DNA of 64,000 bases from Syngnathus acus (lineage: Eukaryota; Chordata; Actinopteri; Syngnathiformes; Syngnathidae), in contig NC_051105.1 of NCBI RefSeq assembly GCF_901709675.1, forward strand, positions 4,207,104 to 4,271,103, in the 5' to 3' direction. Numbering within the stretch: the first letter of the stretch is position 1; each line of letters starts with the position of its first letter. Below are positions 1-13,730 of the stretch, one piece after another. Below the pieces are notes generated by a model. It worked only from the letters and a program-made list of their open reading frames with translations. It did no database searches and was not told the DNA's origin. Position numbers and translations under genes: made by a program.

Positions 1-3000
1 AGCCATATGGTAGATGTCTTCCGGAAAATGAGAAGAGTTGGGAATAGGCGGATGGGTCGCTCTCTGAATATGACGATAGCATAACAAAGCTTGTTAAATC
101 TCCCCACCTTCTTTTCTTGTGTGAGTAGCACAGAGTAGTAGGTACCACACACACACATTCTCCTTCATTGTTATTGTTTCTTATGGCATCTCCATCAGTT
201 GGAAGCTGCATTCTTTCGCTGTTTCTCACTCTACTATTTTGATTTGAAAAATTGAAGAGCCCAGCCCGTCATTTCATAAAGTGTGTAAGGCCCTATGTGA
301 ATGGAGCGTGACACAATAGGGAAAAGGAGACTTCCCAATGTCTGTCAGGTGGTCATTTTGCTGACAAATGCAAGAAAAAGGGGGCAGAAGAAGAGAGGGA
401 GCGACTCGTCCATGTGAATCCACCTCGACTGGATTTAGCTCGTATGAAGTGGGATGGATCAAATATTGAGCAAGCCAAAGAAGAGCATCAGCACATGAAA
501 GGGGGATGCGCAGGGAGAGATTAAAGGCAGCCTTGAAGAAATGGGTGAAGGAGACCAAACTGCGGCGTTTGTAGCAATCGCCGGACGGGCGAGTCGATAG
601 CTGACTCGACTCGGTTGCTACCTGAGCTCCTTTTTGTTACCAGATCACACGTGATAACCTTGAAGAGAAAAAGCTGTCGAAAGCGTGACATCAAGTTTGG
701 ATAGCTATGATGTCAGGACCCCAACATCAAATGTTCAAACTACGATTCCACTAGCTGAGAATAAACAAAGTGGCGTGGTCTCCCAAACCCCTGCCGCTTC
801 TGGCCTGCTCACCCTGCCCTTTCTTTGCCCAGCTTGTGCGCCCGCATGTCTTTCTGAGCTTGGCGAGCTTTGAAAAGTCAGCCTTGTGTGTGTACATGAC
901 TCATAAATATGTATTTGGCCTATGCAGTATAGTCCCAGCGCTCTCTGCTTTGACTTGCTTGGACATACCTTCTGCTCATCTCACATGCCAGTCCTTCATA
1001 CTGTAAGTTACGAAGCAACTTTCTACGAAATATTCATAAAAAGATGTTACAAAGCTTTATTGACATTAGCAGGAGGGAAATATTTAATTTCCAATTCCGT
1101 ATAATCTCGCACAAAAATATTTCACAATGTAATTGTTATTGCATTTTGTAAGTTAGCCACTGTATTAAACTTGACATTAATTTTCAAGATTTCATCATGA
1201 TTACGTTTCGCTGCGGCAAAGTCACAAGAGACACTGCGCTTGGATTAGACGCCATCTTTGTTTACGCAGACTCACAGGAGAACTTGTACAATTAGACTTG
1301 TGTGGGCTGATGGAAGAACAACAAAAAAGTCACCATGAAGGCTCATGGCCAAATATAAAACTTTCAATATCTGCCCCGCAGGGATTGACCACTGCATTGT
1401 GCCAGCCAAGCGGCATACACCAAACCTGCCATAACCTTGACAGCAGCCAACCTTAATTATAACCCTTTTATTCGTAGCCCTGTCTCCCGCTGTATTAATA
1501 ATAGTCGGACTCGATAGGCCTGTTGCCATTCTTCAATGCAAATTTGTAAGAGAAAATTGATGAAAACATCAAATGAAAAAATGGCACAATGCGCCTCACT
1601 ATATATAATAGAGTTGAGCCTTTGCAAAACAGAGTTAATGAGCTTAACGGGAGATGGAAACCTTTCTTGAGTAAGTTCAGGCATGCTGTGTTGAAGGTGA
1701 AGATAAGTTCAGGAAGAGTTAAATTGAGGTCAAGTGAAACAACAATGAGCAGGAAGTGGAAATTACAAAGATTGCACACATTTACTTGGAACCTCTTATA
1801 CTGAATCGGTCTTAGTTAAACCAGCATCAAATGTTTATCTCAAAATGTTATTTTTTTTTTTTTGCAACTTACTTTTGACTTATTCCAAAAATATAATTCA
1901 AGTTACCGGTATTTGAAGTCTATATCGTCTTTTTTTTTTTTTAGTTAAGCTTAACTGTTTTATTGTTTTTTTGGCAGTGGTAAAAATCGTTTTATATTTA
2001 TTTTTTATTCTCTTGTTTTTACATGAACTCATTCTTATCATGTAACATCATTCTAAGGACATGAAAAGGCGACTTGCTCACACAGTTCTCCATTAAAGAA
2101 GCAAAGCATGCTTGCCCTAAGCTATTTATTTGTCAGTCCCAATTAAAGTTTACTGACACATAAAACAAATGAAACATTGTCTATTTAAAGTAACACTGGG
2201 GAAATTTGCGACCTTCATAAAATATTTTCATACCTTTTCTGCTGAAACATCTAGTTACAACTAATGGTACCTTTGTCATGTTCTGACAGGCTTACTGGCT
2301 CTAAAAACTAATTCAAAGCAAGTGAATTTATAAAACATAAATCAAAAGGAAATGCAAACTTACCATAATGAATAAAAATACTATAACACTATACACCAGT
2401 ACTATAATTTCATCGAATTCACGTCAGCTGTAATGCAAAACGTCATAGACAGGCAAACGTAAATGATCATAGATGTCACGGAGATTGCAAACCTAAAGAA
2501 AAATTGCTAAATCAACATACAACGGAGAAGCAACACATACAGACAACGCATAAAACAATTCTCTCAGCAGAATAGCGAATATATAAACAGAAAAACGTAG
2601 TACTGCTTTTTGCACTTAATTATGCTGCACATCTAGTAAACCGCAGGTGCTGCCTGGCATTTTGTGGCACGACGTGGCACATCACAACATGCCCTATTTC
2701 AAATTTGGACTCCCTTGTTAATGTTTAAAAATTTGCAACATGAAACAAGGGCTGTAACTTCTCACCATTCTGTCTAGAGGCACAAAAATGACTGTCTCGG
2801 AGGGTAATCCAGGGAGAATTTACGCTTTGGAATAATTCAGCACCACATGATCCCCATAAGCCATAACTCGGGACCTACAGTATGTACTGTAGTTTCTCCA
2901 GGCCACGGCCTGTGCGGCGCCTGTGGAAGCCTGTCCACCCTGCGCCCTGGCTGTCAGCATTGCCGGCAGGCTGCGTTGACAAGGGGAGGCCACTAGGGCT

Positions 3001-3334
3001 GTCTGTCACTGGGGTTATTCTCAGGGTGGAGACGGTTCAGCTGATTCGTGCAACGTGTGTGTACGGCTGCGCTGGAGTGCGAGCATTTGGCAGGGAGCTA
3101 GCAGAGGTTAGCCTCGCCAGATGACAGAGAAACATGGGGTTAGCAGTGTCGACATAGCTAAACACACATCCATGGCCAGATGAAGGACAATTAATTAGGG
3201 CCTCGGCAGCACATCTGGGAATAAATAACCTGAGTCAAACAGGCACTTTGTTCTTGTGTACTTCCAAACTTTTAAATCCCAGCTCTTTTCCATTTATTAA
3301 AATAATAATAATAATAAAATGAGTGTATGAATGA

Positions 3335-3850
3335 AAAAATCCAGTTCAAATGTAATGCAGAATATTTTGCCAGCTTTCCTACTAAATTGTTGTGAAATTA
3401 GAAAACTATTTATTTTAAAAAAAATAGTTGAAATGCAATCTAAATTCATGCATTGAAAAGTCCAACTGAAAATTAATATTGAGTATTTTTGACAGATTTC
3501 CTATTGTGTTTTTCTTGTATTATCGACTAAATCATTGTGGAATTTGAAAAACGTGACTGCATTAATAAAAATATCCAGTTGAAATTCAATATAGAATATT
3601 ATAGAATTATTATTATTAAAGATTCACTGAATTGCTATGAGAGTACAAAATTCATGTATAAACAAATCTATTCAAAACATTTTCTGGACAATTTCCAATT
3701 AAAAATGACATCTACTAGATCGCTCAGAGACTCAAAAAAGTGTCTGTTTCAACAACAACAAAACATCCAGTTAAAATGTTATACACAACATCCTTTGTAA
3801 GATTTCATACAATTACGTTATGTTTGTTATTCTTGTGAGAATGCAAAAGG
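3335..3850 (+). repeat. Diverged ~110-bp tandem repeat, about four units
   Basis: The motif aatccagttnaaatgnaat followed by agaatatt and a gacagatttccta-like block recurs near 3335, 3455, 3566 and 3764, each time ending in ttgtgagaa or a similar sequence. Strongly diverged; preceded by an ATA triplet run at 3298-3318. Confidence 0.55.
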
Positions 3851-4105
3851 TTATTAGCCACCTAATGAACTCTGGACCTCATTAGATGAGAGACTCTACA
3901 TTACATGATATCTTCTGATGCAGCCTGATGTCAATAACTCATATTGCCGTGGCGGCGCAGAGCCTCAAACACCCTGCAGTCAGTAAAGTAATGTTTCTTC
4001 TCAGATTACTCCTCTGAAGCGTCTCCTTGTCTTTTACGACTTTTGTACACTTGCACATTTTTTGCACCTACTTGAAGTATAACCATATGGAGCCACTGAA
4101 TATGT

Positions 4106-4209
<104 letters not shown>

Positions 4210-6276
4210 TGTGAGAGGCTTTGAACTCCATCACAAGGTTCCAGCGACACGTCGCCATCCTGATGCTGACTTGACTTTGGGGGCAGCTCAGGCGCCAGGA
4301 CGGCCCCGTCGGCCCCCTAAACAAACAGGCTCGGTTTACAAAGACAAAAAAGGAATGACACTGGACTCTCTGGCAAGTCCTCAGAATTTTTCTTTTCATA
4401 AATCTGCCTCTGTTCCCACATGGGGATATTCATAGCATCTTGGATGTAATATATTCCACTCATCTAAAAAGAAGCATTCACATTTCATTCACAAGTCTTT
4501 CTTGTTCGTCTGCACACATACACACACACACTTACACTTTGACTGCACAAGAAGCTTCTACAGTTAATTGATAATAAAGGTTGACATTACATTGGAAACT
4601 CCCAGGAAGATGACCCTGAATTTTAGGTTCAAAACATTTTGTTTCTTGCAGTGGCAATAAGATGTTTCTCCGTCTTTTTGGTGGCATTTGGGGTGGCAGG
4701 GGCAAAAGTAAGAGTCAAAATGTAAAATAGGATATCTTTTTTTTCCGCACAATTATTCTAATTTGTGTGGAGTTTTAGTCAATCAGTGAAAATAAGTCTA
4801 AAATTAAAATAAACATAAACATGTGTTTAGTTTTTAAGTAACTCTTTCAGTAATATAGACCAACGTCTTCTTAATCAGCTTTATTTGTAAGCAACCAAAG
4901 GAGGTAGAATTTTAGTAAGCAGACTAAGTAAGTAGTTAGCGAAACCAAAAATAAAAAGACAGCTTTTTTTTAGTAACTCTTTCACTCATTAGGACACCTA
5001 TCATCTTAAGCCTTCTGAATCGACAAATTTTGTTGGGCGATCAATGGAATCCAGAAGTTGAGGATTTGGAGGTGCTGCAAAATTCAATATGTAAAACAGT
5101 GACCACCCATTTGTATAAATCCTAATTTTAAAAAAAGTGATTATTTTTGCTCCAATTTTTAAACATATTGAACGCATTCAAACATCAAAACACACTGACG
5201 TAACAAAACACAGTTTTTAAAGGAAAAGTCAAGTCAGAAATATTCTTACAATAATAATCTTCTGTTATTCCACTAGTCTAAACATGGTATTCTGATTAAT
5301 GATGTATTTGTGAAATATGAATTAAGCATCAAATCCACCCATTTTTATCCATCTCTGGGGGGTTGCTGTCGATTTAAGATGACATCGCAGTGCCTTTTGG
5401 TCTTCATAATAAATTGTAGCAGTGAAAACTACTCTCAAGTAAACAGCATGAAACTTCCCCTAAAAAGCACCGCTTGCATGATGAGGCTAGCACAATCCTC
5501 AACTCTTCTTCTGCTCTGCCTTTAATTGCATCCTGATATTGCAAATGAGTAGACAGGGGGCTCGAACACTTAACATTCCGTTAATTTGACCCAAGGCGCC
5601 AGAACGGCATCACGTGTCGCCAAAGCACTTAGCCTATGCTAAGGATTAATGGCGGGCCATCTAAAACAATTTGAGAGCCAATCAGTCGGAGCGACGAGGG
5701 TGAATCTAATATGATAATTTATCTGCATCAATGCCTGGCGGGAGGGGGTGGGGTATGTAAATTGCGCGACCCTTACCTTAAGCGAATGGATGCACACAGC
5801 TGGACACACCGCCTCCATTAGGCAACTTTAAGGGGACTTAGGAGTTTTGCTTCTCCTTGGAATGATGGCCAATTTCCATAAAGTTACCACCTCCCATGAC
5901 ATGACAGCAAGGCGCAAATAAGTGCCGATGTTGCCATCACACGGAGAGGGTGTAACGTCGGTCGAAGGCCCCGCCTCCTCATCTCACGGGAGCATTTTAG
6001 CCGCTGCGTTGCATCGTTCGTGAAGCTCCGACAATCGTCTCGTAATTGATTCGTTTAATTAGCCGAAGATGGAGCTAAGCCCGCGTCCCGCCATCTCGTA
6101 TCCGAGGGGGAGCTCCTCGCTGCATGGCCGAGCCACTTAGCCCAGCCCAGTCAGACTCCCATTAAAGTGTAATTATATGTAAATGAAAGCTGAATCAAAC
6201 GCCCCCCATTTTTTTCTATACAAATCAACCAATGAAGCAAACCCCATTGTTTCTCTCTTCACCTTATTATATTATA

Positions 6277-6622
6277 ATGGGTGGCACTGGTTAGCACGTC
6301 CGCCTCAGTCTTCGGAGGTTGCGGGTTCGATTCCACTTCCGGCCCTCCCTGTGTGGAGTTTGCAAGTTCTCCCCGTGCCTGGGTTTTCCCCGGGCTCCCC
6401 GATTTTCGAAAACATGCTTGGTAGGCCGATTGAGCACTCCAAATTGCCCATAGGTCTGAGGGCGTGTGCAACTGGTTGTTCGTCTTTGTGTGCCCTGCAA
6501 TTGGCTGGCAACCAGTTTAGGGTGTCCCCTGCCTACTGCCCGATAACTGCTGGGATAGGCTCCAGCACGCCTGCGACCCCCATGGGGACAAGCGGTACAG
6601 ATAATGGATGGATGGATGGATT
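6277..6622 (+). mobile_element. tRNA-derived SINE-like element with GGAT tail
   Basis: The head carries an A-box-like tggttagcacg and a B box GGTTCGATTCC (near 6325-6335). A body common in fish genomes follows (gtgtggagtttgcaagttct, aattgcccataggtct, gctgggataggctccagc), ending in an ATGG repeat. Open frames in it are non-coding. Confidence 0.8.
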
Positions 6623-7604
6623 TTATAAATAATATTAATATTATACATATTATATAAATTTCGATTATTTCGTAAGGGAAAATCAACCAGGGTCCTGTAA
6701 TCCTGGAACGTTCACTGTATTTGTAATGGAGAGATTGTCGTTCACATTATTGACATGCTTTGTATCACTTTGTGAGAGTGCTTTTTTTCCAAATTGGGGG
6801 TGTGGGAAAAGGAGGGAAGTCGGGTCTGTGAAGTGGGCTGTGCAAGAGTTTCTATTTAAACCAAAGCCGCCTCCCTTCCATCCAAATCCCCGCCATCCCT
6901 TCACAACTTTTGTTGTTTACTTCATAAGACCCCCCCGAACACCCCCCTCTTTCTTGCTATGAAGTTGGCGCTAAGAGCTGAGCAGTGATTACAACTTCCT
7001 TCAGAGTGAATGGTGCAGATGTGGGCCTTAGCCTCTGTGCAGCACAACAATGGCCTCAAAGGAGCCTGCACACAATGAGGGTTTCTCCTTAGCCAGAGAC
7101 GCGCCTCTATAGTGGCGTGCAGCGCAGGGATGCTAAGCAGGTGCCACACTGAGGGCCCGAGACGGACCCCGGGGCCCTTTCAAGTCTGACCTGCATATCC
7201 CCCCTGCCTCTGAGCTTGGCTGAATAGCTTCAGTGTGTACATGTGTGTGGATCACTTCTTTGGTCAATATGGGCATTAGTGAGCTGAGGTGTCACTTAGC
7301 TGCGGATTAGCTGGGCTCGCTCTTCATCGTGGATTTGCTCACATTGACGCGCCGCCGAGGGACTGATGCTCGCTAGCGTCGCTCGCTCTGATCTTTCTCG
7401 GCTTGGTGGAAGATTGAGGAAGTTACAAAGTCCTTCAGCCCCTTTCATCACCCCCTGTCATCTCGCTCCCTCAACTCTCTCTTATCCCCCATTTAATCAT
7501 ATTCATTTACTCTGCTAATACTACTGATTCATTCCATCATTTTGGAGCTCATTTGTTTTAACAAACCCAGGGATAAAAACAAGAAACAACTTTTCTAACC
7601 TTTT

Positions 7605-7800
7605 CTAGATAGATCCATGGATGGGTGGATTAATAGAGAGCTGGTTGGACAGATGAAAGGATGGATCGGTGAATAGATTCATGGGTTAGTCAGTCCAGCC
7701 ATCTTAAATTTTATCTATCGAAAAATCAATGAATGGATGGATTTGATGGGCATTGGGATGGCAAGATAACTAAACGGTTGAATAGATGGATGAAATGGGG
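7605..7800 (+). repeat. Degenerate GGAT-type tetranucleotide tract
   Basis: Many scattered ATGGATGG, GATAGAT and TGAATGGATGG blocks over about 200 bases, an old decayed tetranucleotide repeat. Confidence 0.7.
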
Positions 7801-10263
7801 GATAAATGATGGTGAGCTGTATTTAATCATCATTCTTTACAAAAGTGCACATCTGACTTTATTTAATGGTGACAGCGTCCCGCCATGTGTTTACCTTCAA
7901 TTCCTTGTGTGTGTGTCGCAATTCTATTTGAATTTTTTTCTATTTTTGCAGAACGGCAGGTACCAAATGAGGAAGTCACTTGGCGTCTCCCCGCCAAGGT
8001 CTGTCAAGAGTTAACATGTAATGAATAAATTAATATCTAATGACGAGGGGGGCGCGATTAGAATGGCCCCGCGCTCGGGGGAGGCTGCAGAGGATGATGG
8101 CGTTTTAAAGCGGATGCTGGGACACTGACAACAAAAACAATGGAAAGCGCTGCGAAATGCTTTTGTGGCTCCCAATGTGCAGCACAAGTGCTGTTATTTG
8201 AACTTTCACCACTTTATTGCCCTTAAACTACTTTCCATAAGCTTGTCGTACAATATGGCGTCCTCAGAAACAACAATGCGCCTGGCAGATTTACCTTGGC
8301 CGTATGCTTTGTCATTGAGAGATTTAATGCATCGCAGACACACGTGCAAGACGGGTCCTGCTGGGCCTCGGCTAATGTTGAGACCCCCTCGCGAGAGTAC
8401 ATTATCTCAAAGCCTTCCCATTATTCCGGAACGCTCTTTGATTCCTAATGCGCCTATCTCATACAACCTACAACGGTCATTAGAAAAGCCCACTAACAAT
8501 CCATCATGCTCATCACTGGTCATAAATTGTTTACATCTTTTCAGCCAATTTTCTGTATTGTAAAAATGATAATGTTGATGACTCATCAGATAAATGTCGT
8601 CCGATGCTCAGGGACTTTGGGATTAGCAAATTTAGAAACAGGATTAGTCTAAAACCCCCGATCATGAGACAAACCACTTGGAGAATCATTTATTTCCTTT
8701 TAATACATAAAATAATGGTGCTCGAAATGAATAATAGAAAAATTGAATGAAAAGTTCCCCATAAAGCGTTCTCGTACTGTAGAGTTGATTGAGCTAAATG
8801 ACCGAAATGCAATGGAGTCTTGAAAGTTCTTACAAAGGATTTTGAAATTTTGACAAACTGTCACCCTAATTGCAATGTTTCTTGCACGACTACATTGTCA
8901 TGAGAACAGACTCCAACATGGTGTTCCAAGTGCCCTCCACCACTCAACTGCATTTGACACAAACGTTTGGCAGCCCTCTCTGACTTACAGTTCAGTACGT
9001 GTGGGTCGCTAACGGGCCAATCACGGCTGCCAACAGAAGCGCTGGAAGCCAGCGGAGCCATTAAAGAGCCCGGCCCCAGCTAGAAAAACAAGCCCTATCC
9101 ACCTGAGACCACAGAGGGACAGGAAGCGGGCTACTTATAGCCAAGCAAAAGCCAGCCACAAGAATAGCAGGAAAAAACGGTTCACTATGGGAGCCTGGAG
9201 AAGCCTTTTGAAGTGCGCCACCATCCAAACTATTCTGATATGCACTGGAGCAGCATCTTTGAAGGCAGGTTATCCTCCGCGGCCGCCTTGTGTCCTGTTG
9301 TGAACCAATTGTTTCCTCTTTCACTTTGTCGCTATTTTCCTGTAGAAACTGACACGGCTTTATTGTTCTCCTGGGCCACACTGCTCAGGCGGGGAGGGAG
9401 TGTCTTAGGAGAACCCCTCACACTTCTCCTGATGATGGACGTGGACCAGTGACACACATGGGTGGATGACCCGCTGCTCACCGCAAGTTATTTCCTCCAT
9501 CCTCAAGGTCGCAACCCCGCCACCTTACCCAAAAATGGCCCATTAGGGTAGTTCATCAATGAGCGGTGGCAGCCACGTCATTGTGTAAACAGCAATAACG
9601 AGGGTGAGGCTGACATATTTTGTTGTTTTTGCTGAGCGGTGATGATGGTTGTGCCATAACTTTTCTTAATTTATGGCATTGTCCCAGTGGGGGTAAATGC
9701 ACCTGCCACCATGTGCGAAAAAAATAACAATGGCATCACGATACACCATGGGCCTTGGGAAGATGTGGTAAAACACATTTATTTCTATATCATGCCTAAG
9801 ATGGTTGAATGGTTATTAAATACAACATTGCCACTGTATAAGGGTGAGACATTTTTGAAAATTCCAAAAATTTGTCTCACACAGTCGGGAAGAGATTTTT
9901 AAACCAATATAAAATTGGGTGCTAGCAAACAATGAAGACTTGCCTCAAAATTAATAAAATATTTATGAAGAATCCTAAATGTGCTTGAATATTAACTATT
10001 AGGTGAATTTTATTTTATAGTTTGAAAATGTATCTTAAAAAATATACAATTTTTTAGTGTTTAAAAGTTTTAATGTAATTATTATGGTCAGGTGACACTT
10101 GAAAACAGCAATTAGAATTTCCATAATTTTACTTTACTTTAGTAAAAAAGGGCAATGATTTTTCTTGAAAATTTGTTTGGTCCTAAAGTGATTGAAATGT
10201 GCATAAAGTTCTCAAACATGCTTGGAAACCGACTTAGCGTTATCAAAGATGTGAGCAGGAAGA

Positions 10264-10551
10264 AAAACATTGCAATTGATCAGAAACACCCCAAAATCAG
10301 GATTGCAAAATGTAAAGAAATCCACATGATTAAAACTGAACCAATTGAGTTCTATATATAACCATGTGACTGACTTTGAAATGCTATATTCTTAAATTTA
10401 TAAAAAAAATTTAAAACATTGCAATTGATCAGAAACACCCCAAAATCAATATTGCAAAATGTAAAGAAATCCACATGATTAAAACGGAACCAATTGAGTT
10501 CTATATATAACCACGTGACTGACTTTGAAATGCAATATTCTTAAATTTATT
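10264..10551 (+). repeat. Tandem duplication, 149-bp unit, two copies
   Basis: Copy 1 starts at 10264 and copy 2 at 10413, both with aaaacattgcaattgatcag. About five mismatches over 138 aligned bases (near 96% identity), so the duplication is fairly recent. Non-coding. Confidence 0.95.
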
Positions 10552-13500
10552 AAATTTACCGAAGCTGCAAAATTATTTAAACTTGTGACTCTTATTGTCC
10601 CAACAAACTTTTCATTTTTAATCTATTCATAATGAACTAGTTTTCTTTGTCTTGTTCATGTGAACAAATTTGGCCTATGAAGACGTTTCACTACAGGCTA
10701 AGTAGTCCCCAGACGTGAACCCAAACACGTGTTCGTGAAGTGGACATGTCACACCTGTGATTAGTTAATGTCCTCCAGTCGTCTTTGTCCAAATTTGGAG
10801 TGCATCTGTTCACTGCCCGTTTTAAGTGTCACTGTATCCGCCTTGATCTGCTCCGAGCTTCTGCAACACACAAGTTAAGTACAGGTTAGTCTGCAACTCT
10901 AATCCAGCCTCTCCTCATGTTCCCCCTCATCTCCCCTCCCTTCCTTTTGAAACATCTCATCCAGGATGGACTGTGGTGGTCCCCTTGGTTTGCTCTGCCC
11001 CTCCTTCGACGGTCGCAAGCGCACATAGTCCTTTGTTAGGAAGTCCGAGTTCTGCAGCCGTTGACGGCATTAGAAGACAAGATGTAATTAGGTGGTAACC
11101 TGGTGGTCTCAACTGTGGCCAGAGTGCACTTCGACTTCCCATCTAAGGCCCACCTGCACCTTTGTTAGGTACCCACACTTCCCTTGGGAGGTCATAGACC
11201 CTTCTCCCTTTAATGGCCTTCAACTTTGTCTGGGTTTCCTCTCAACTGCCCTTAACAACAGGTCACCCCCCAAAACAAAAACCCTCACCCCAATCATCCA
11301 TTAATTACAACTTGTGCTGATTACTGGGATGAAAGAGGGAAAGTGGCAGATACCTTGTGGTGGGTCCATACAAGACACCATTGAATGTTTATTTAGCAAC
11401 GCCAGTTAGACTTATGCTATTGTTTTCTGCTGACCCCCATGATCCCCATTTCCTGAAATGAATCAGTGCAAGGCTGCATTGAGGGGGTCTATTTCCATCT
11501 CTGAGTGATAACGAGTGACATTTATTCACTGAACATTTAGCATGATTGAAGAGCAGTCAAAAGTAATAATCAGCCCTGTTCAATTCACCCGACATATACA
11601 AAGTAGTTAATGTTTCTTCAACAAATTTCAACAAAATACTCCTATATGAACTGTTAAAAAAATGAACATATTTACTTCCTGTCAGCCATTTTGGAAATGT
11701 CATCATAATTAGGTATCCGTCAGGATGAGCAGTGATTGAATTCATTGTTTGGGAAAAGGAAAACCCAATAAAAATGTTCAAACAATTGGAAGCAAGGTCT
11801 AATCTCCTGTCCCTCCCTATACAATTGAGGAAAGTCACTTTTGTGACTCTCAGGAAACTCCGATCAAGCTTTGAAATGAGCTTGCTTGAGGGCGTCTGGA
11901 GTTTGTCTTGGAACCAACCTGGCACAAACCTTTGCATAGCTCTTTGGTGGCTAGTTTTCGGCTACTACTTTGTAATGCACATTACTGTCACTTACAGGAC
12001 AAGATTGGAATATTATCACACTTATCGCCATACATTTTCAGACAATATTAGAGTTGTTTGCCCTTGGTGGAGGTCTATCTACTGTGTTCTAGTTGTGTGG
12101 GATTTAATCCCTGGCCTCATATCCTCTCCGTGCAGTGTGCTGGATGGTGCGCGAGGCAAACCTGCACGGCAGCTTTCCCTTATGAGCTACTGTGCGTATT
12201 ACAGTAATCTGGAGGGCCTCCTGCTCACTGTGGCGTGCGCCAGACATCCCGGGCGGGCAATCTCACAGACGGTGGGGGGCTCATCTTATTTCGGGGCACA
12301 TTTGGTGTGGCCTATATGGCTGTTAGCAGAGCTCGAAGTGGAACAGGAGTCAACTAAAGACATTTTTGTATTTATTTTGGGGGTGGGGGAAGGGAGCTCA
12401 GGGAACTTTTTGTGCTAAAGGTCAAAGGTGTCTTTTTTTATTCATTCGTTTATTTTTTTACCTGACATGCGGAATACAAAGATTGGAATGATTAACATGC
12501 CAATATAAATAAAGTTGTGTTGCATTGTATAACACGATCTCAAATTAGGTGCCTCCTCGACAATTTGAATTTCCTGCAAGGTTGCTGGTGTCCCTTCTTT
12601 GATGGCATCATCACTGACCTTGAACACTTGACTGTTTACTTATAATAAAAGGTTATTGGTCGGATACTGATATATGACTCATTTTAATGAATTGCCCTGA
12701 TATGACAATATAAACATTATAAATGAAGGCAAATGATCAATGTACACGATATAGAAAATATATAGAAAATAAGTAAGTTTCATTTCATAGTGGTTACTAT
12801 CTTTACACTTGTTAAAACTTCAGTGTAAGGTACGTAATTATATTTTTAGTTGAATTATTAGCGACTTCTTTTTTAGATTTGGATGACTATTAAAAATGTT
12901 AAATGAGCTGTGCCCTTGCAGAGGTAAGAATGTGTGTGGTTTTTTTTTCCAATTTACAACTGTTAATTGATTTTTACATGTCCATGACATTTGCCCAGGT
13001 ACATGCAATGGTATCCAAGGTCTTCTCTTCTAGCCTAAACACTAAGAAGCACTCACATGCATTTACAACTACATTATAATAATTAATACATGACATTTTT
13101 ATATTCTATTCACTCCTGTTAAACAGCTAAAACATCGCCTCTGGAATGGATAGATTATTTCAAACTGTATTTCCATTATTTGCAGTTGGGAAAAATATAC
13201 TGAGATCTGAACAAATTGGTCCTTGCATAACACTCAGTGCCAATGTGTTGTCTGGCGCGCTCTGGATCACCATAGTTACTGACACGACGACGACTCCCAA
13301 GGTCATGAACCCGTGTGACCTGGGTTCAGGGAGCGGGGTGGAGTTGGGACAGGCTGTTGTCTACGGCTTTCCCAAGAATAATAAGTAGGAAATCTTCACT
13401 TCCCAGACCTCCCAGTAACCTTCAGAGGGCCAAGATTTACGAGGCCCAGCGTGAACTCTCCTGATTTGCTTTATGACAGGACTTCCACCCTGCACCCAAC

Positions 13501-13684
13501 CGCTGTCATTAGCGCCTCTAAACATAGGCGACTGAGTGTCGTTGGGGGGCAGGTGGGTAGGGGTGAGTTTATTTTGCATTGACACGTCGTCTGCTGCTGT
13601 TTGATTGTGTCCCAACTCTCCTTAAAAGTTGTTAATTGAAATCTAGCGGACTCGCATGGCTGAACAGCTGACGTTCACTCTAAT

Positions 13685-13730
13685 AGACACGTACGCGTGC
13701 GCACGCACACACCGCCGTGCACCGGCACTA
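13685..13730 (+). repeat. Alternating purine-pyrimidine (Z-DNA-prone) tract
   Basis: acacgtacgcgtgcgcacgc and continuing CA-rich sequence; similar tracts occur at 13892-13918 and 22850-22902. Confidence 0.6.

Noticed and set aside
6277-6360. A tRNA gene at the SINE head
   Set aside because: A and B boxes are present but no cloverleaf or acceptor stem can be drawn; it is the tRNA-derived promoter of the SINE.
6183-6686. Open frames of 131-149 codons on both strands
   Set aside because: They lie across the SINE copy; the coding appearance comes from the GC-rich repeat.
11732-12418. 228-codon open frame on the plus strand
   Set aside because: Longest open frame outside the genes, but the product has no recognisable domain, its composition looks like translated non-coding DNA, and there is no splice or promoter context.
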